Notes under the pieces: model-generated | Told to the model about the DNA's origin: nothing | Database searches by the model: none | The model's input: the letters and a program-made list of their open reading frames with translations, nothing else | Part shown: positions 25,247 to 34,146 of the stretch, piece by piece | How the letters are laid out: each line of letters starts with the position of its first letter | Position numbering within the stretch: position 1 is the stretch's first letter | NCBI GenBank assembly: GCA_947174945.1 | Contig: CAMWKZ010000028.1 | Coordinates: forward strand, 1 to 36,499 | Length of the DNA stretch: 36,499 bases | Direction: 5' to 3' | Source of the DNA: an uncultured Prevotellaceae bacterium | Lineage (GTDB): Bacteria; Bacteroidota; Bacteroidia; Bacteroidales; Bacteroidaceae | Made by a program: the position numbers and the translations under genes

Positions 25247-26767
25247 ATGGCAACTACGGCATTTAGGGCATACGGACAAGGCCACGGAGGAAGAGTAATT
25301 GTACTCTTTCTCCTATTTTTACTTGCTATTTACCAGTTTATTCATGCTGGTTTTAGTGCTTTTGCAGTTATCTGTATACTTCCTATTTTCATCCTATTTA
25401 TCTTTGCTGCATTCCAATATCGGATGTTTATTTTTTGGGCATTATGCTTCATTAATTTTTTCATCCAATTTAAAAACATGCCAGCTTTACCTGTCCCAAC
25501 ATCTCTGCCTAATGAGATGTTAGAGATTTCGCTGTTAGTACTTGCTATTATCGACGTTGGCTCCCACCAATTTGAACGGACAGCAAACATCATGCTTTAT
25601 GCCATTCTACTATGGTGTGGATTCTGTACGATAGAAGTATTAAATGACACTTGTAATTTAGGTATCAATATTGGAGCATGGTATACAGGAGCACGCTTGT
25701 TAGCATTCCAGTTACTATACGCATTCTTGGTTTATATCCTATATATAAATAGTCCTAAATTACTTATGCAGTATTTTGTAGTATGGGGGGGATTGTCGTT
25801 ATTTGCTGTTTTCTGGGTTTGGAAGCAACAAACATTCGGATTTACAGATGTAGAGAATGCATGGATACAGACACGCGGTAGAAGTACACATATTTTGCAG
25901 GGAGGCTCACTTATCCGCTATTTTTCGACCTTTAGCGATGCTGCAAACTTTGGTATCATGATGGCCTCTACTGCTGTTGCTTTTATCATATTTGCCATAA
26001 CTGCCAAGATAAAAAAGCATCGCTATTTCTTTCTAACCGTTGGCATTGCGTGTACATGGGGTATGTTCCCATCGGGTACACGTACAGCCATAGCTTGTCT
26101 AATGGCAGGGTTTATGGCATACATCTTTCTATCTAAATCATTTAAGATAGCAATTCCATTTACTATTATCTTTACTTTATTTGCATTCATGCTTGTTTTT
26201 ACCAATATAGGAAATGGTAATTCACAAATACGACGAATGCGAACTGCTTTCGATAAGAACGATGCCTCTGCTGGTGCTCGTCATGCCAATCAGGAAGTCA
26301 TGAGAAAATATATGAAAGATGCCCCATGGGGAATTGGTATTGGTATGGGGCACGAGAATGTTCCTGCCAACAACAAATATAAGAAACTATCTATGATACC
26401 TCCTGACTCCGAATATGTGTTTATTTGGCAGCATACAGGAGTCATTGGAATCACGATTTTCCTTATTACAACTGTAATCATGTTAGGAGGTGCTTGTTGG
26501 ATTGTGTTTTTTACTCTTAAAAGTCCGTCATTACGAGGCATCGGTGCAGGATTTTGTTGCGCTTTCGTGTCTCAACAATTAGGTGGATATGGTAACCAAG
26601 TCCTTATGCAGTTCCCCAGTTGCCTACTTATATACGGTGGATTGAGCTTAGTCTATGCCTTACCTTATATGGAAAAAGACTGGATAGAATATGAAGACAA
26701 GCAACTTGCCATACAAGCAGAAAAGGAACGACTGAAGCTGGAGAAAAAGCGTGCATCAAGAGTTTAA
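25247..26767 (+). CDS. O-antigen ligase / polymerase (Wzy_C type) membrane protein
   Basis: 506 residues with about ten membrane segments. The largest soluble loop (about 345-390) carries RHANQEVMRKYMKDAPWGIGIGMGHE followed by PPDSEYVFIWQHTGVIG, the usual Wzy_C region, and FPSGTRTA lies just before. The C-terminus is a charged coiled helix. The family either polymerises lipid-linked repeats or joins them to an acceptor; sequence alone does not separate the two. Being next to the chain-length protein favours polymerase. The gene contains a run of seven G at 25785-25791. Confidence 0.85.
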   Translation: MATTAFRAYGQGHGGRVIVLFLLFLLAIYQFIHAGFSAFAVICILPIFILFIFAAFQYRMFIFWALCFINFFIQFKNMPALPVPTSLPNEMLEISLLVLAIIDVGSHQFERTANIMLYAILLWCGFCTIEVLNDTCNLGINIGAWYTGARLLAFQLLYAFLVYILYINSPKLLMQYFVVWGGLSLFAVFWVWKQQTFGFTDVENAWIQTRGRSTHILQGGSLIRYFSTFSDAANFGIMMASTAVAFIIFAITAKIKKHRYFFLTVGIACTWGMFPSGTRTAIACLMAGFMAYIFLSKSFKIAIPFTIIFTLFAFMLVFTNIGNGNSQIRRMRTAFDKNDASAGARHANQEVMRKYMKDAPWGIGIGMGHENVPANNKYKKLSMIPPDSEYVFIWQHTGVIGITIFLITTVIMLGGACWIVFFTLKSPSLRGIGAGFCCAFVSQQLGGYGNQVLMQFPSCLLIYGGLSLVYALPYMEKDWIEYEDKQLAIQAEKERLKLEKKRASRV

Positions 26768-26785
26768 CAAATTAAAGGTTGAAAA

Positions 26786-27676
26786 TTGAACATTGAGATT
26801 TCTATCATTACAGTCAATTACAATGGACTCGCCGACACTTGTGCATTGATTGACACCATCCCTTTCAATGACTATCCATTGGAAGTGATAGTGGTAGACA
26901 ATGCTTCTCAGCAAGACGAAGCAACCATCATTGAGCAACGCTATCCACAAGTCAAAATTGTTCGCAGTGCCAAGAACTTAGGCTTTGCAGGAGGCAATAA
27001 CTTAGGCATTCAAGCCGCACAAGGCAAGTATCTTTTCTTTATCAACAATGACACCATCTTCAAAGAATTTAATATCCAAGCACTTATTGACCGCTTAGAA
27101 TCCTCTGACAAAATTGGTATAGTATGCCCGAAGATACGATTTGCGTGGGGCAATCATCCCATTCAGTTTGCTGGCTACACCCCACTCTCCAGTATTACCA
27201 TGCGTAACAGCTCCATCGGCTTTGGTGAAGAAGACCACGGGCAATACAACACCGCCCATCCTACTCCATACGCTCATGGTGCTGCCATGTTCGTCAAACG
27301 AGAAGCAATTGAGAAAGCTGGCATCATGCCTGAGTGCTATTTTCTCTACTACGAGGAATTAGACTGGTCGATGCTCTTCCGTCGCGCTGGCTATGACATC
27401 TGGTATGAGCCAGCCTGTACCATCTATCACAAGGAAAGCCAAACAACAGGACAAGACAGTCCGTTGCGCACATTCTATATTACTCGCAACAGACTATTAT
27501 TCGTCAAGCGTAATCAGCAAGGTATCACCAAATACCTATCTTACCTATACCTACTCTCTCTCGTCGCCGCCAAAGACATTCTTAGATATACCGTAAAAGG
27601 CCGTCTTGATTTAGTTCAGGCAACCTTGAAAGGTATTCGCGGTTTTTCAACTTTCAACTTTCAATCTTCACATTGA
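26786..27676 (+). CDS. GT2 family glycosyltransferase (rhamnosyltransferase-like)
   Basis: 296 residues from a TTG codon. A stop lies two codons upstream and the conserved ISIITVNYNG strand begins four residues in, so TTG is the only reasonable start. Nucleotide-sugar motifs are VVDNAS, LGFAGGNNLGI and the DxD equivalent FINNDT. The acceptor region has YFLYYEELDW. LGFAGGNN with NND is common in rhamnosyl- and related transferases acting on lipid-linked glycans at the cytoplasmic face. The start codon and the last codons both lie in short TTGAA/TTCAA-rich sequence. Confidence 0.85.
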   Translation: MNIEISIITVNYNGLADTCALIDTIPFNDYPLEVIVVDNASQQDEATIIEQRYPQVKIVRSAKNLGFAGGNNLGIQAAQGKYLFFINNDTIFKEFNIQALIDRLESSDKIGIVCPKIRFAWGNHPIQFAGYTPLSSITMRNSSIGFGEEDHGQYNTAHPTPYAHGAAMFVKREAIEKAGIMPECYFLYYEELDWSMLFRRAGYDIWYEPACTIYHKESQTTGQDSPLRTFYITRNRLLFVKRNQQGITKYLSYLYLLSLVAAKDILRYTVKGRLDLVQATLKGIRGFSTFNFQSSH

Positions 27677-27681
27677 CAAAG

Positions 27682-28848
27682 ATGACATACTGGGAGCTTA
27701 TTTCATACATAGACATTGCACTATTCATCATCGTGTCGGCCACCATTCTCTATTTGGCAGTGTTTGCCATAGCCTCCTTGTTTTATAGGCATAACGAGAT
27801 ACCCAAGGCCAGAACCCGAAATCGTTTTATTATTCTGATTCCTGTCCATAAGAACGGAACAGGAGCGGAACATACTGTTTTGTCGGCCTTAGGGCAAAGC
27901 TATCCACAACGTCTGTTTGATATTACCGTTATCTCAGACCATCTGGACGAAATCAGCAATTTCCGCATTGCCCAGCAACCTGTCACCCTTCTTACACCTA
28001 ACTTCAAGAAAGGTTCCAGAGCTAAGTCCCTCCAGTTAGCTATCAACAACCTCCCCCAGTTTAAGATTTATGATATTGTCGTTATCCTCAATGGAGGCAA
28101 TATTGTCGAGCCAGATTTTCTGGAGCGAATGAACGATGCCTATGAGTCTGCCGGAACCAAGGCCATTCAGGCACATCGGCTTTCCCAAAACCGTGACACG
28201 GCTTCTGCCCGCCTCAGTGCCATCTTCGAAGAAATCAACAACTCAATCTTCCGTCGCGGACATATCATGCTTGGCCTTTCAGCCGCTTCCGCAGGCACCG
28301 CAATGGCTTTTGACTTCAACTGGTTTAGGGACAACATCAAAACGGTTACCACAGCCTTTGATGACAAGGAACTGGAAATCCGCCTGCTCCGCCAGCATAT
28401 CTATATCGACTACTTTGACGACATTATGGTATTCGAAGAAAAAGCACGCAATGCCGAAGACTTTAACCGCCAGCGTCGCCGATGGTTACTCTCCCAGTTC
28501 ACAACCATCTTTCGGAACATCCTCTATCTGCCCGGTGCCATTTTTACCAAGCACTACAATCTTATGGACAAGATTATACAGTGGATGCTACTCCCCCGCC
28601 TTGCCTTGATAGCCGTCATCCTCTTCATGAGCGTTGTCATGCCCTTTATCTATTTCTCTTTAGCATTAAAATGGTGGGTATTATTTGGCTTTGTATTCTT
28701 TGTCTTTGCCTTGGCAACTCCCAACTATTTGGTGGACGAGAAGTGGGACAAGACATTCTATATGGCCCCACTCATCTTCTTAAGTTCCATCCTATCCAAG
28801 ACAATCCTTGGCAAGCGACTAAAAGCCTATACCAATCAAAAACTATAA
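27682..28848 (+). CDS. Membrane GT2-like protein lacking the DxD motif
   Basis: 388 residues from the ATG at 27682 (a TTG at 27673 overlaps the previous stop). N-terminal membrane segment at about 8-35 and two or three near 310-385. It is paralogous to the next gene: shared SDH strand, SRAKSLQLA, EEINNSIFR, FDFNWF and QRRRW. The metal-binding DxD, DADN in the paralogue, here reads NGGN (about 137-140), and the P-x-YNE signature reads PVHKN. The later acidic pair is kept as DDKEL. It may be an inactive partner of the neighbour or use an altered mechanism. It lies 9 nt before that neighbour. Confidence 0.8.
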   Translation: MTYWELISYIDIALFIIVSATILYLAVFAIASLFYRHNEIPKARTRNRFIILIPVHKNGTGAEHTVLSALGQSYPQRLFDITVISDHLDEISNFRIAQQPVTLLTPNFKKGSRAKSLQLAINNLPQFKIYDIVVILNGGNIVEPDFLERMNDAYESAGTKAIQAHRLSQNRDTASARLSAIFEEINNSIFRRGHIMLGLSAASAGTAMAFDFNWFRDNIKTVTTAFDDKELEIRLLRQHIYIDYFDDIMVFEEKARNAEDFNRQRRRWLLSQFTTIFRNILYLPGAIFTKHYNLMDKIIQWMLLPRLALIAVILFMSVVMPFIYFSLALKWWVLFGFVFFVFALATPNYLVDEKWDKTFYMAPLIFLSSILSKTILGKRLKAYTNQKL

Positions 28849-28857
28849 CTATCAACC

Positions 28858-30054
28858 ATGTTTTGGCAACTCATTCATATCATAGACATATTCCTTTGGC
28901 TGCTTTTAGCTGCCTCAGGAGCCTACATATTGTTCTTCGCTTTGGTCTCCCTCTTGTGGAGGAAACCCATCTCACGCTTGTCTTCTTATCTGGAAAGTCA
29001 AGTCTTGGCTTTACGGGCAGAGCAAAACTACACCTATTTAATATTATACCCTGCCTATAACGAAGACCGGGTTATTGTCTCGTCCGTCCACAAGTTCCTC
29101 GGCCAATACTATCCCTATAATGGTTTCCACGTAGCTGTTATCTCCGACCATATGCAGCCTGAGACCAACGACAAGCTACGCGAGTTGCCCATTACCCTGC
29201 TGACCCCCGTTTTTGAAAAGAGCAGCAAGGCCAAGGCCATGCAGTATGCCATGGACCAAATCAAGGAAGACTACGACTATGTGGTTATCCTTGATGCCGA
29301 CAATGTCGTCGACTCCAACTTTCTGGAGAAGCTCAACGAGGTATGCGTCAAAGGCTATAAAGCCATCCAGTGCCATCGCTGTGCCAAAAACAACAACAAC
29401 GACATCGCCGTCCTTGATGGTGTCAGTGAAGAAATCAACAATACCATTTTCCGCAAGGCTCACAACCGCATTGGCCTTTCCTCCGCCCTCATCGGCTCAG
29501 GTATGTGCTTCGATTTCAAGTGGTTCAAGGAGAATGTCCACAAGCTCACTACTGCCGGTGAAGACCGTGAACTTGAAGCCCTGCTGTTGATGCAGGGAAT
29601 CTATATCCACTATGAAGAAAGCATCCCCGTCTTCGACGAGAAAGTCAGCAACAAAGACAATTTCCAGAAACAGCGTCTCCGCTGGATGACCGCCCAGATT
29701 CAAAGTCTGCTCCGACTACTTCCCTATATCCCCAAGGCTATCCTCACGGGCAACATAGACTACATCGACAAGACCATCCAGCAAGCATTGATACCCCGCT
29801 CCATGCTGATTGTCCTCACCTTCATCATGGCCTGTCTGGTAACACTACTTCCCCAAACTTGGTATCTGAAGTGGTGGCTGCTCTTCCTGTTTATCTGCCT
29901 ATCCCTCTATGTCTCCACTCCACGTCAGCTACGCAGCCATTCCGTACTTGGCAAGGCTCTCTCCATTCCAGTGCTGGTATGGAAGATGCTTCTCAATATC
30001 CTCAAGATTGACCGCAAGAGCACTGATTTCATTCACACTACTCACGATAAGTAA
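28858..30054 (+). CDS. Membrane GT2 family glycosyltransferase
   Basis: 398 residues. Membrane segment at about 6-35 and a hydrophobic C-terminal pair at about 310-360. The catalytic set is complete: PAYNED, DADN at 146-149, GEDREL, and the QRLRW (Q-x-x-RW) motif. This arrangement resembles processive or membrane-bound GT2 enzymes. It acts at the inner membrane on the growing glycan, with unknown sugar. It is a divergent tandem duplicate of the upstream gene. A small hairpin (GATGGG/CCCATC, 30061-30076) lies in the 38-nt gap before glf. Confidence 0.85.
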   Translation: MFWQLIHIIDIFLWLLLAASGAYILFFALVSLLWRKPISRLSSYLESQVLALRAEQNYTYLILYPAYNEDRVIVSSVHKFLGQYYPYNGFHVAVISDHMQPETNDKLRELPITLLTPVFEKSSKAKAMQYAMDQIKEDYDYVVILDADNVVDSNFLEKLNEVCVKGYKAIQCHRCAKNNNNDIAVLDGVSEEINNTIFRKAHNRIGLSSALIGSGMCFDFKWFKENVHKLTTAGEDRELEALLLMQGIYIHYEESIPVFDEKVSNKDNFQKQRLRWMTAQIQSLLRLLPYIPKAILTGNIDYIDKTIQQALIPRSMLIVLTFIMACLVTLLPQTWYLKWWLLFLFICLSLYVSTPRQLRSHSVLGKALSIPVLVWKMLLNILKIDRKSTDFIHTTHDK

Positions 30055-30092
30055 TAAAACGATGGGGCTGCCCATCATCATTAGTAAATCCT

Positions 30093-31226
30093 ATGAAATA
30101 TGACTATCTTATTGTAGGCTCAGGTCTGTTCGGTTCTGTCTTTGCCTATTGCGCTAAACAGAAAGGATTAAAATGCTTAGTTATAGACAAGCGTCCTCAT
30201 TTAGGTGGCAATGTCTATTGTGAGAGAGTTGAAGGAATAAACGTTCACAAGTACGGAGCGCATATTTTTCACACATCCAATAAAGAGGTGTGGGACTTTG
30301 TTAATTCGATAGTTCCATTTAATCGCTATACCAATTCCCCCCTTGCCAACCATAAGGGGCATTTATATAACCTGCCGTTTAATATGAATACCTTCTATCA
30401 AATGTGGGGAGTTACCACGCCTGAACAGGCCAAGGCAAAGATAGAAGAGCAGAAAGCAGAGGCTGTAACTTCTTTAAATGGTCGTGAACCACAGAATTTA
30501 GAAGAGCAAGCATTAACCTTGGTGGGCAAGGACATCTTTGAGAAACTGATTAAGGAATATACCGAAAAGCAATGGGGACGGAAGTGTACCGAACTTCCAG
30601 CCTTTATCATCAAGCGTCTGCCCGTGCGCTTTGTCTTTGACAATAACTATTTCAACGACAAGTATCAAGGTATTCCCATTGGTGGATATAACAAACTGAT
30701 TGAAGGCTTGTTGACGGGAATTGAAACCAGAGTAAATACAGATTTCTTTAAGAATCGCGAATACTGGGAAGGCATCGCTGACAAACTTGTCTATACAGGT
30801 CAGATTGACGAATTTTACAATTACCGTTATGGTATACTTGACTGGAGAACGGTATCATTCAAGACACGAGTAGAAGACACTCCCAACTATCAAGGCAATG
30901 CAGTAGTCAACTATACTTCCCATGCCGAACCATATACTCGTACCATTGAGCACAAGCATTTTGAGATGTTCGGCCAGGAAGTGTACGATTGCCCCAAGAC
31001 CATTGTCTCCGAAGAATATAGCACAGAGTACAAAGATGGCATGGAGCCATACTATCCCGTGAATGACGAGCGAAACAGTGCCTTGGCAGAGAAGTACCAT
31101 CAACTTGCTCTTCAGGAAAAGAATGTTATCTTTGGTGGCCGGCTGGCAGAGTACAAATATTACGACATGGCTCCTATTGTAGAGAAAGTCCTTAGGATAA
31201 GCCACTCCCTTTATTCCACCCTGTAA
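30093..31226 (+). CDS. glf: UDP-galactopyranose mutase
   Basis: 377 residues, family length. FAD-binding IVGSGLFGSVFAYCAKQ at the N-terminus, then DKRPHLGGNVY, KYGAHIFHTS, PFNMNTFYQMWG, EKQWGR and the C-terminal GRLAEYKYYDM. It ring-contracts UDP-galactopyranose to UDP-galactofuranose in the cytoplasm, which implies galactofuranose in the surface glycan. It is the last gene before a 323-nt gap that holds a palindromic repeat array. Confidence 0.95.
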   Translation: MKYDYLIVGSGLFGSVFAYCAKQKGLKCLVIDKRPHLGGNVYCERVEGINVHKYGAHIFHTSNKEVWDFVNSIVPFNRYTNSPLANHKGHLYNLPFNMNTFYQMWGVTTPEQAKAKIEEQKAEAVTSLNGREPQNLEEQALTLVGKDIFEKLIKEYTEKQWGRKCTELPAFIIKRLPVRFVFDNNYFNDKYQGIPIGGYNKLIEGLLTGIETRVNTDFFKNREYWEGIADKLVYTGQIDEFYNYRYGILDWRTVSFKTRVEDTPNYQGNAVVNYTSHAEPYTRTIEHKHFEMFGQEVYDCPKTIVSEEYSTEYKDGMEPYYPVNDERNSALAEKYHQLALQEKNVIFGGRLAEYKYYDMAPIVEKVLRISHSLYSTL

Positions 31227-31245
31227 ATTACGCCTGCATTTAGGT

Positions 31246-31399
31246 CATTATCTGCCTTATTCTACTCCAGTATCTCCTTCGGGTTGCTCCAGTATCTCTT
31301 TCGACATTAAACAGTATCTGTTTAGGTAGGTAAACAGATACTGGAGCACCTCGAAACAGATACTAAAGCAACCCGAAGGAGATACTGGAGAGCCAATAC
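31246..31399. repeat. Palindromic intergenic array with a 22-bp period (four forward, three inverted units)
   Basis: CAGTATCT starts at 31268, 31290 and 31312, and a weaker CATTATCT at 31246, each exactly 22 bp apart. The inverted form AGATACT starts at 31336, 31358 and 31380, again 22 bp apart. The outermost arms (31265-31288 and 31367-31390) are perfect 24-bp inverted repeats. The centre is a 13-bp stem (31312-31324/31331-31343) with a 6-nt loop. The array fills most of the first half of the gap between glf and the next glycosyltransferase and could terminate or attenuate the long transcript. It contains no gene, and its sequence is unrelated to the array at 6193-6456 although the period is the same. 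Confidence 0.88.
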
Positions 31400-31487
31400 A
31401 TACTATCTTGCTCAAAAAAAGGTACCAAATTACTCCATAACAGAAAAATATTCCTTCAAAAGGAGTAAAGTTCTCGGATTTTATTTG

Positions 31488-31495
31488 TACCTTTG
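31488..31495 (+). promoter_or_regulatory. -7 box for the second glycosyltransferase group
   Basis: TACCTTTG, 54 nt before the ATG at 31550, matches TAnnTTTG. No TTTG is found at the right distance upstream. It would restart transcription after the palindromic array. Confidence 0.45.
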
Positions 31496-31549
31496 CCATG
31501 TCAGTCAAAATCTTATTTGTTTTCCTAATGCAACGCTAAGACAAGCAGT

Positions 31550-32386
31550 ATGAACGTAAAAATAATTGTCTGTACGCATAAAGTTGTGGATATGCCACAG
31601 CATGAATATTTTTTCCCTATTGAGGCCGGTGCATCATTGCATCATGAGGCCATGCCCTATGTGCCTGACAATACGGGTGAAAATATATCGTCTAAAAATC
31701 AGCACTATTGTGAATTGACTGCCCATTACTGGGCTTGGAAGAACCTCAAAGGGCAAGCTGACATCATCGGTTTGAACCATTATCGCCGCTTTTTCGATTT
31801 TAACAGAAAATGGCAGCGGTTCTCTCCAGACAGAAGTTTTACCTCTGTTACCGATTTCCTAAATAAGCAATACATTTTCCCTGATTTGGAAAAGTTGTTG
31901 CACGACTATGACATCATTCTGCCCAACTCCCGTAATTATCCTTTTTGCGTCTCAACCCAATATGCGGCATGGCATATCGTTGATGACTGGCGTATATTGA
32001 AAGAGGTCATTCGGGAACTATCGCCAGAATATATACCAGCATTTGAGACATCTATGGAGCATCGCAATTCTTACTCTGGCTATAATATGTTTATTACAAA
32101 GTGGGACTTGTTTGCGGAATATTCTGAATGGCTGTTTAAGATATTGTTTGAGGTGGAAAAGCGATGCAAGCTATCCGACTATCCTGTACAGTCGCGTATT
32201 TTTGGGTATATGTCCGAGCGGCTGATAAATGTTTTTTGCGAATATAAGAAATTACGCATAAAGCATATTCCTGTTATTATGCCAATAGACGATTTCCAGC
32301 CATATATGAACCCCACAAATCTCAGATATTGCTGGTGGACAATGAGAAACGACTTAGCTTTTAAGATAGCTCCTATCAGCATATAG
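31550..32386 (+). CDS. DUF4422 family glycosyltransferase
   Basis: 278 residues, whole-domain length. Family signatures are KIIVCTHK at the N-terminus, ENISSKNQHYCELTAHYWAWKN, and IGLNHYRRFF. DUF4422 proteins are found in capsule and O-antigen loci and are treated as glycosyltransferases, some as galactofuranosyltransferases. That possible link to the glf gene just upstream is suggestive only. It begins the second block of glycosyltransferases, after the palindromic array, and the next gene follows after 6 nt. Confidence 0.85.
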   Translation: MNVKIIVCTHKVVDMPQHEYFFPIEAGASLHHEAMPYVPDNTGENISSKNQHYCELTAHYWAWKNLKGQADIIGLNHYRRFFDFNRKWQRFSPDRSFTSVTDFLNKQYIFPDLEKLLHDYDIILPNSRNYPFCVSTQYAAWHIVDDWRILKEVIRELSPEYIPAFETSMEHRNSYSGYNMFITKWDLFAEYSEWLFKILFEVEKRCKLSDYPVQSRIFGYMSERLINVFCEYKKLRIKHIPVIMPIDDFQPYMNPTNLRYCWWTMRNDLAFKIAPISI

Positions 32387-32392
32387 ATTCCT

Positions 32393-33181
32393 ATGAAAAT
32401 ATCCGTAATAACTATCAACTACAACAATGTCGACGGACTGCGCAAAACAATAGCAAGTGTAGTCAGTCAGACATATTCCGACTATGAGTATATCATTATT
32501 GACGGTGGCTCTACCGACGGAAGCGTTGACGTTATTCATGAATATAAGGATAAAATTACCTATTGGGTATCCGAGAAAGACGGTGGCATCTATAATGCCA
32601 TGAACAAAGGCGTAGCCGTTGCAAATGGTGATTATTGCATATTCATAAATTCTGGGGATATTTTTTATAGTAATACTGTATTAGAAGAAATTGATTCTAC
32701 ACAAAGAACAGAAGATATCATTGTTGGGAAAGTATTAACTGATAATGGAAAAGAGTTCCTTTACCAACCACAACACCCCACAATGTATTTTTTCTATTCA
32801 AGTACCATTCCTCACCAAGGAGCATTTATAAAAAAATATTTGCTTAATAAATACCCTTACGATGAGAAATTAAAAATTACATCAGACTGGAAATTCTTTG
32901 TTGAAGCTGTTGTTTTTGAGAACTGTTCTGTAGGATTTGTCAACACGATAGTTTCAAAATTTGACATTGGAGGTATTAGCACTACAAATCCAGAAAAGAC
33001 ATGGGCCGAGAAGATACAAGTTATGAGAAAAATGTTCCCAGAAAGAGTATTGCAAGATTTTGAGAACACAAAAAAATCAGAATGCCTGACGCAAACTATC
33101 ACCCCGATGCTTAGAAAAAACTACAGCATCGACAGACTTTTGTACAAAATCGGCAAAACACTTTTAAAAATAAAGCATTAA
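32393..33181 (+). CDS. GT2 family glycosyltransferase (WcaE-like)
   Basis: 262 residues. SVITINYNNVDGLRKTIASVVSQ opens the GT-A fold, IIDGGSTDGS and SEKDGGIYNAMNKG follow, and INSGD replaces a standard DxD. This set is typical of the colanic acid WcaE-like branch. It is cytoplasmic and probably peripheral to the membrane. The sugar is not predictable. It lies 6 nt after the DUF4422 gene and 4 nt before the next glycosyltransferase. Confidence 0.87.
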   Translation: MKISVITINYNNVDGLRKTIASVVSQTYSDYEYIIIDGGSTDGSVDVIHEYKDKITYWVSEKDGGIYNAMNKGVAVANGDYCIFINSGDIFYSNTVLEEIDSTQRTEDIIVGKVLTDNGKEFLYQPQHPTMYFFYSSTIPHQGAFIKKYLLNKYPYDEKLKITSDWKFFVEAVVFENCSVGFVNTIVSKFDIGGISTTNPEKTWAEKIQVMRKMFPERVLQDFENTKKSECLTQTITPMLRKNYSIDRLLYKIGKTLLKIKH

Positions 33182-33185
33182 TCAC

Positions 33186-34136
33186 GTGGCAAACGACATC
33201 AAAGTCTCTATATTAGTCCCAATATACAATGTAGAAAATTACATTGGACAATGTTTGGAGTCTATTCTCAGCCAAACCTATAACAATATCGAGTACGTCT
33301 TTGTTGATGACTGTTCTACTGACAAAAGCTATGACGTACTTATTGACACTCTTAAGAAAAATGATGTCCCTGAGAGCAGATATACAATTGTCAGACATAA
33401 GCAAAACAAAGGTATTGCAGTGTCAAGAGCCGACTGTATTGCCAACGCAAAAGGTGAATATGTGCAGTTTGTCGACAGCGACGACTGGGTTGAACCCGAT
33501 ATGACCGAGACGATGGTCATGGCAACGAACCATGCACAGATAGATATTGTAGGCTGCCATTATGCAAAAGACTTTATATCAGGGAAAAAAACATTTCATA
33601 AAGAAAATTATAGTCAATCATGTGCTGGGAACATGATACTATGTATCAATTACGACATTTCTACAGTACTCTGGAAATTGTTAATCAGAAGAAGTCTATT
33701 TTCAAATTTTTCAATTACGCCACACATTAATATTGGAGAAGACTATATCATCTCAGTAAAATTATTCTTCTATGCCAATACCTTTGCCGTAGTTGACAAA
33801 TACCTATATCACTATGTTCAATATAATGAAGGTAAATTATCGTTTCAAATTCTTCGAAGCATAACTGACCACATAAGAGCAGTCAAAGAAGTGGAGGAAT
33901 TTCTAAGAAGCAAGGATTTGGTAACTCCAAACATTTCCAGACTTTTGAATCTGAGGAAATTCAACATCAAGAGTAACTTCCTGACAAAAAGATTGTTTGA
34001 CATACAAATGTATAAGTCAACCTTCCCGGAAACCAATAAAACATGGAGACAGATAAATTATTCAAGAAACGAGAGAATAAAGTTCTGGCTCGCTGAGAAA
34101 AAGCTATATTTCATACTAAGACTAATTCATAAATAA
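33186..34136 (+). CDS. GT2 family glycosyltransferase, paralogue of the next gene
   Basis: 316 residues from a GTG start; the conserved KVSILVPIYNVENYIGQC begins five residues later and the next in-frame ATG would remove it. VDDCSTDKS, KGIAVSRADCIANAKGEY and the DxD region VDSDDWVEPD are complete. The C-terminal half is alpha-helical and basic. The N-terminal 100 residues are very close to the next gene product, showing a tandem duplication. Base composition is more AT-rich than the housekeeping region to the left. Confidence 0.88.
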   Translation: MANDIKVSILVPIYNVENYIGQCLESILSQTYNNIEYVFVDDCSTDKSYDVLIDTLKKNDVPESRYTIVRHKQNKGIAVSRADCIANAKGEYVQFVDSDDWVEPDMTETMVMATNHAQIDIVGCHYAKDFISGKKTFHKENYSQSCAGNMILCINYDISTVLWKLLIRRSLFSNFSITPHINIGEDYIISVKLFFYANTFAVVDKYLYHYVQYNEGKLSFQILRSITDHIRAVKEVEEFLRSKDLVTPNISRLLNLRKFNIKSNFLTKRLFDIQMYKSTFPETNKTWRQINYSRNERIKFWLAEKKLYFILRLIHK

Positions 34137-34146
34137 ATCAAAGATT

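Noticed and set aside
28482..29060. 192-codon plus-strand frame spanning two glycosyltransferase genes
   Set aside because: It is out of frame with both real genes and has no domain; the genes on either side are clear.
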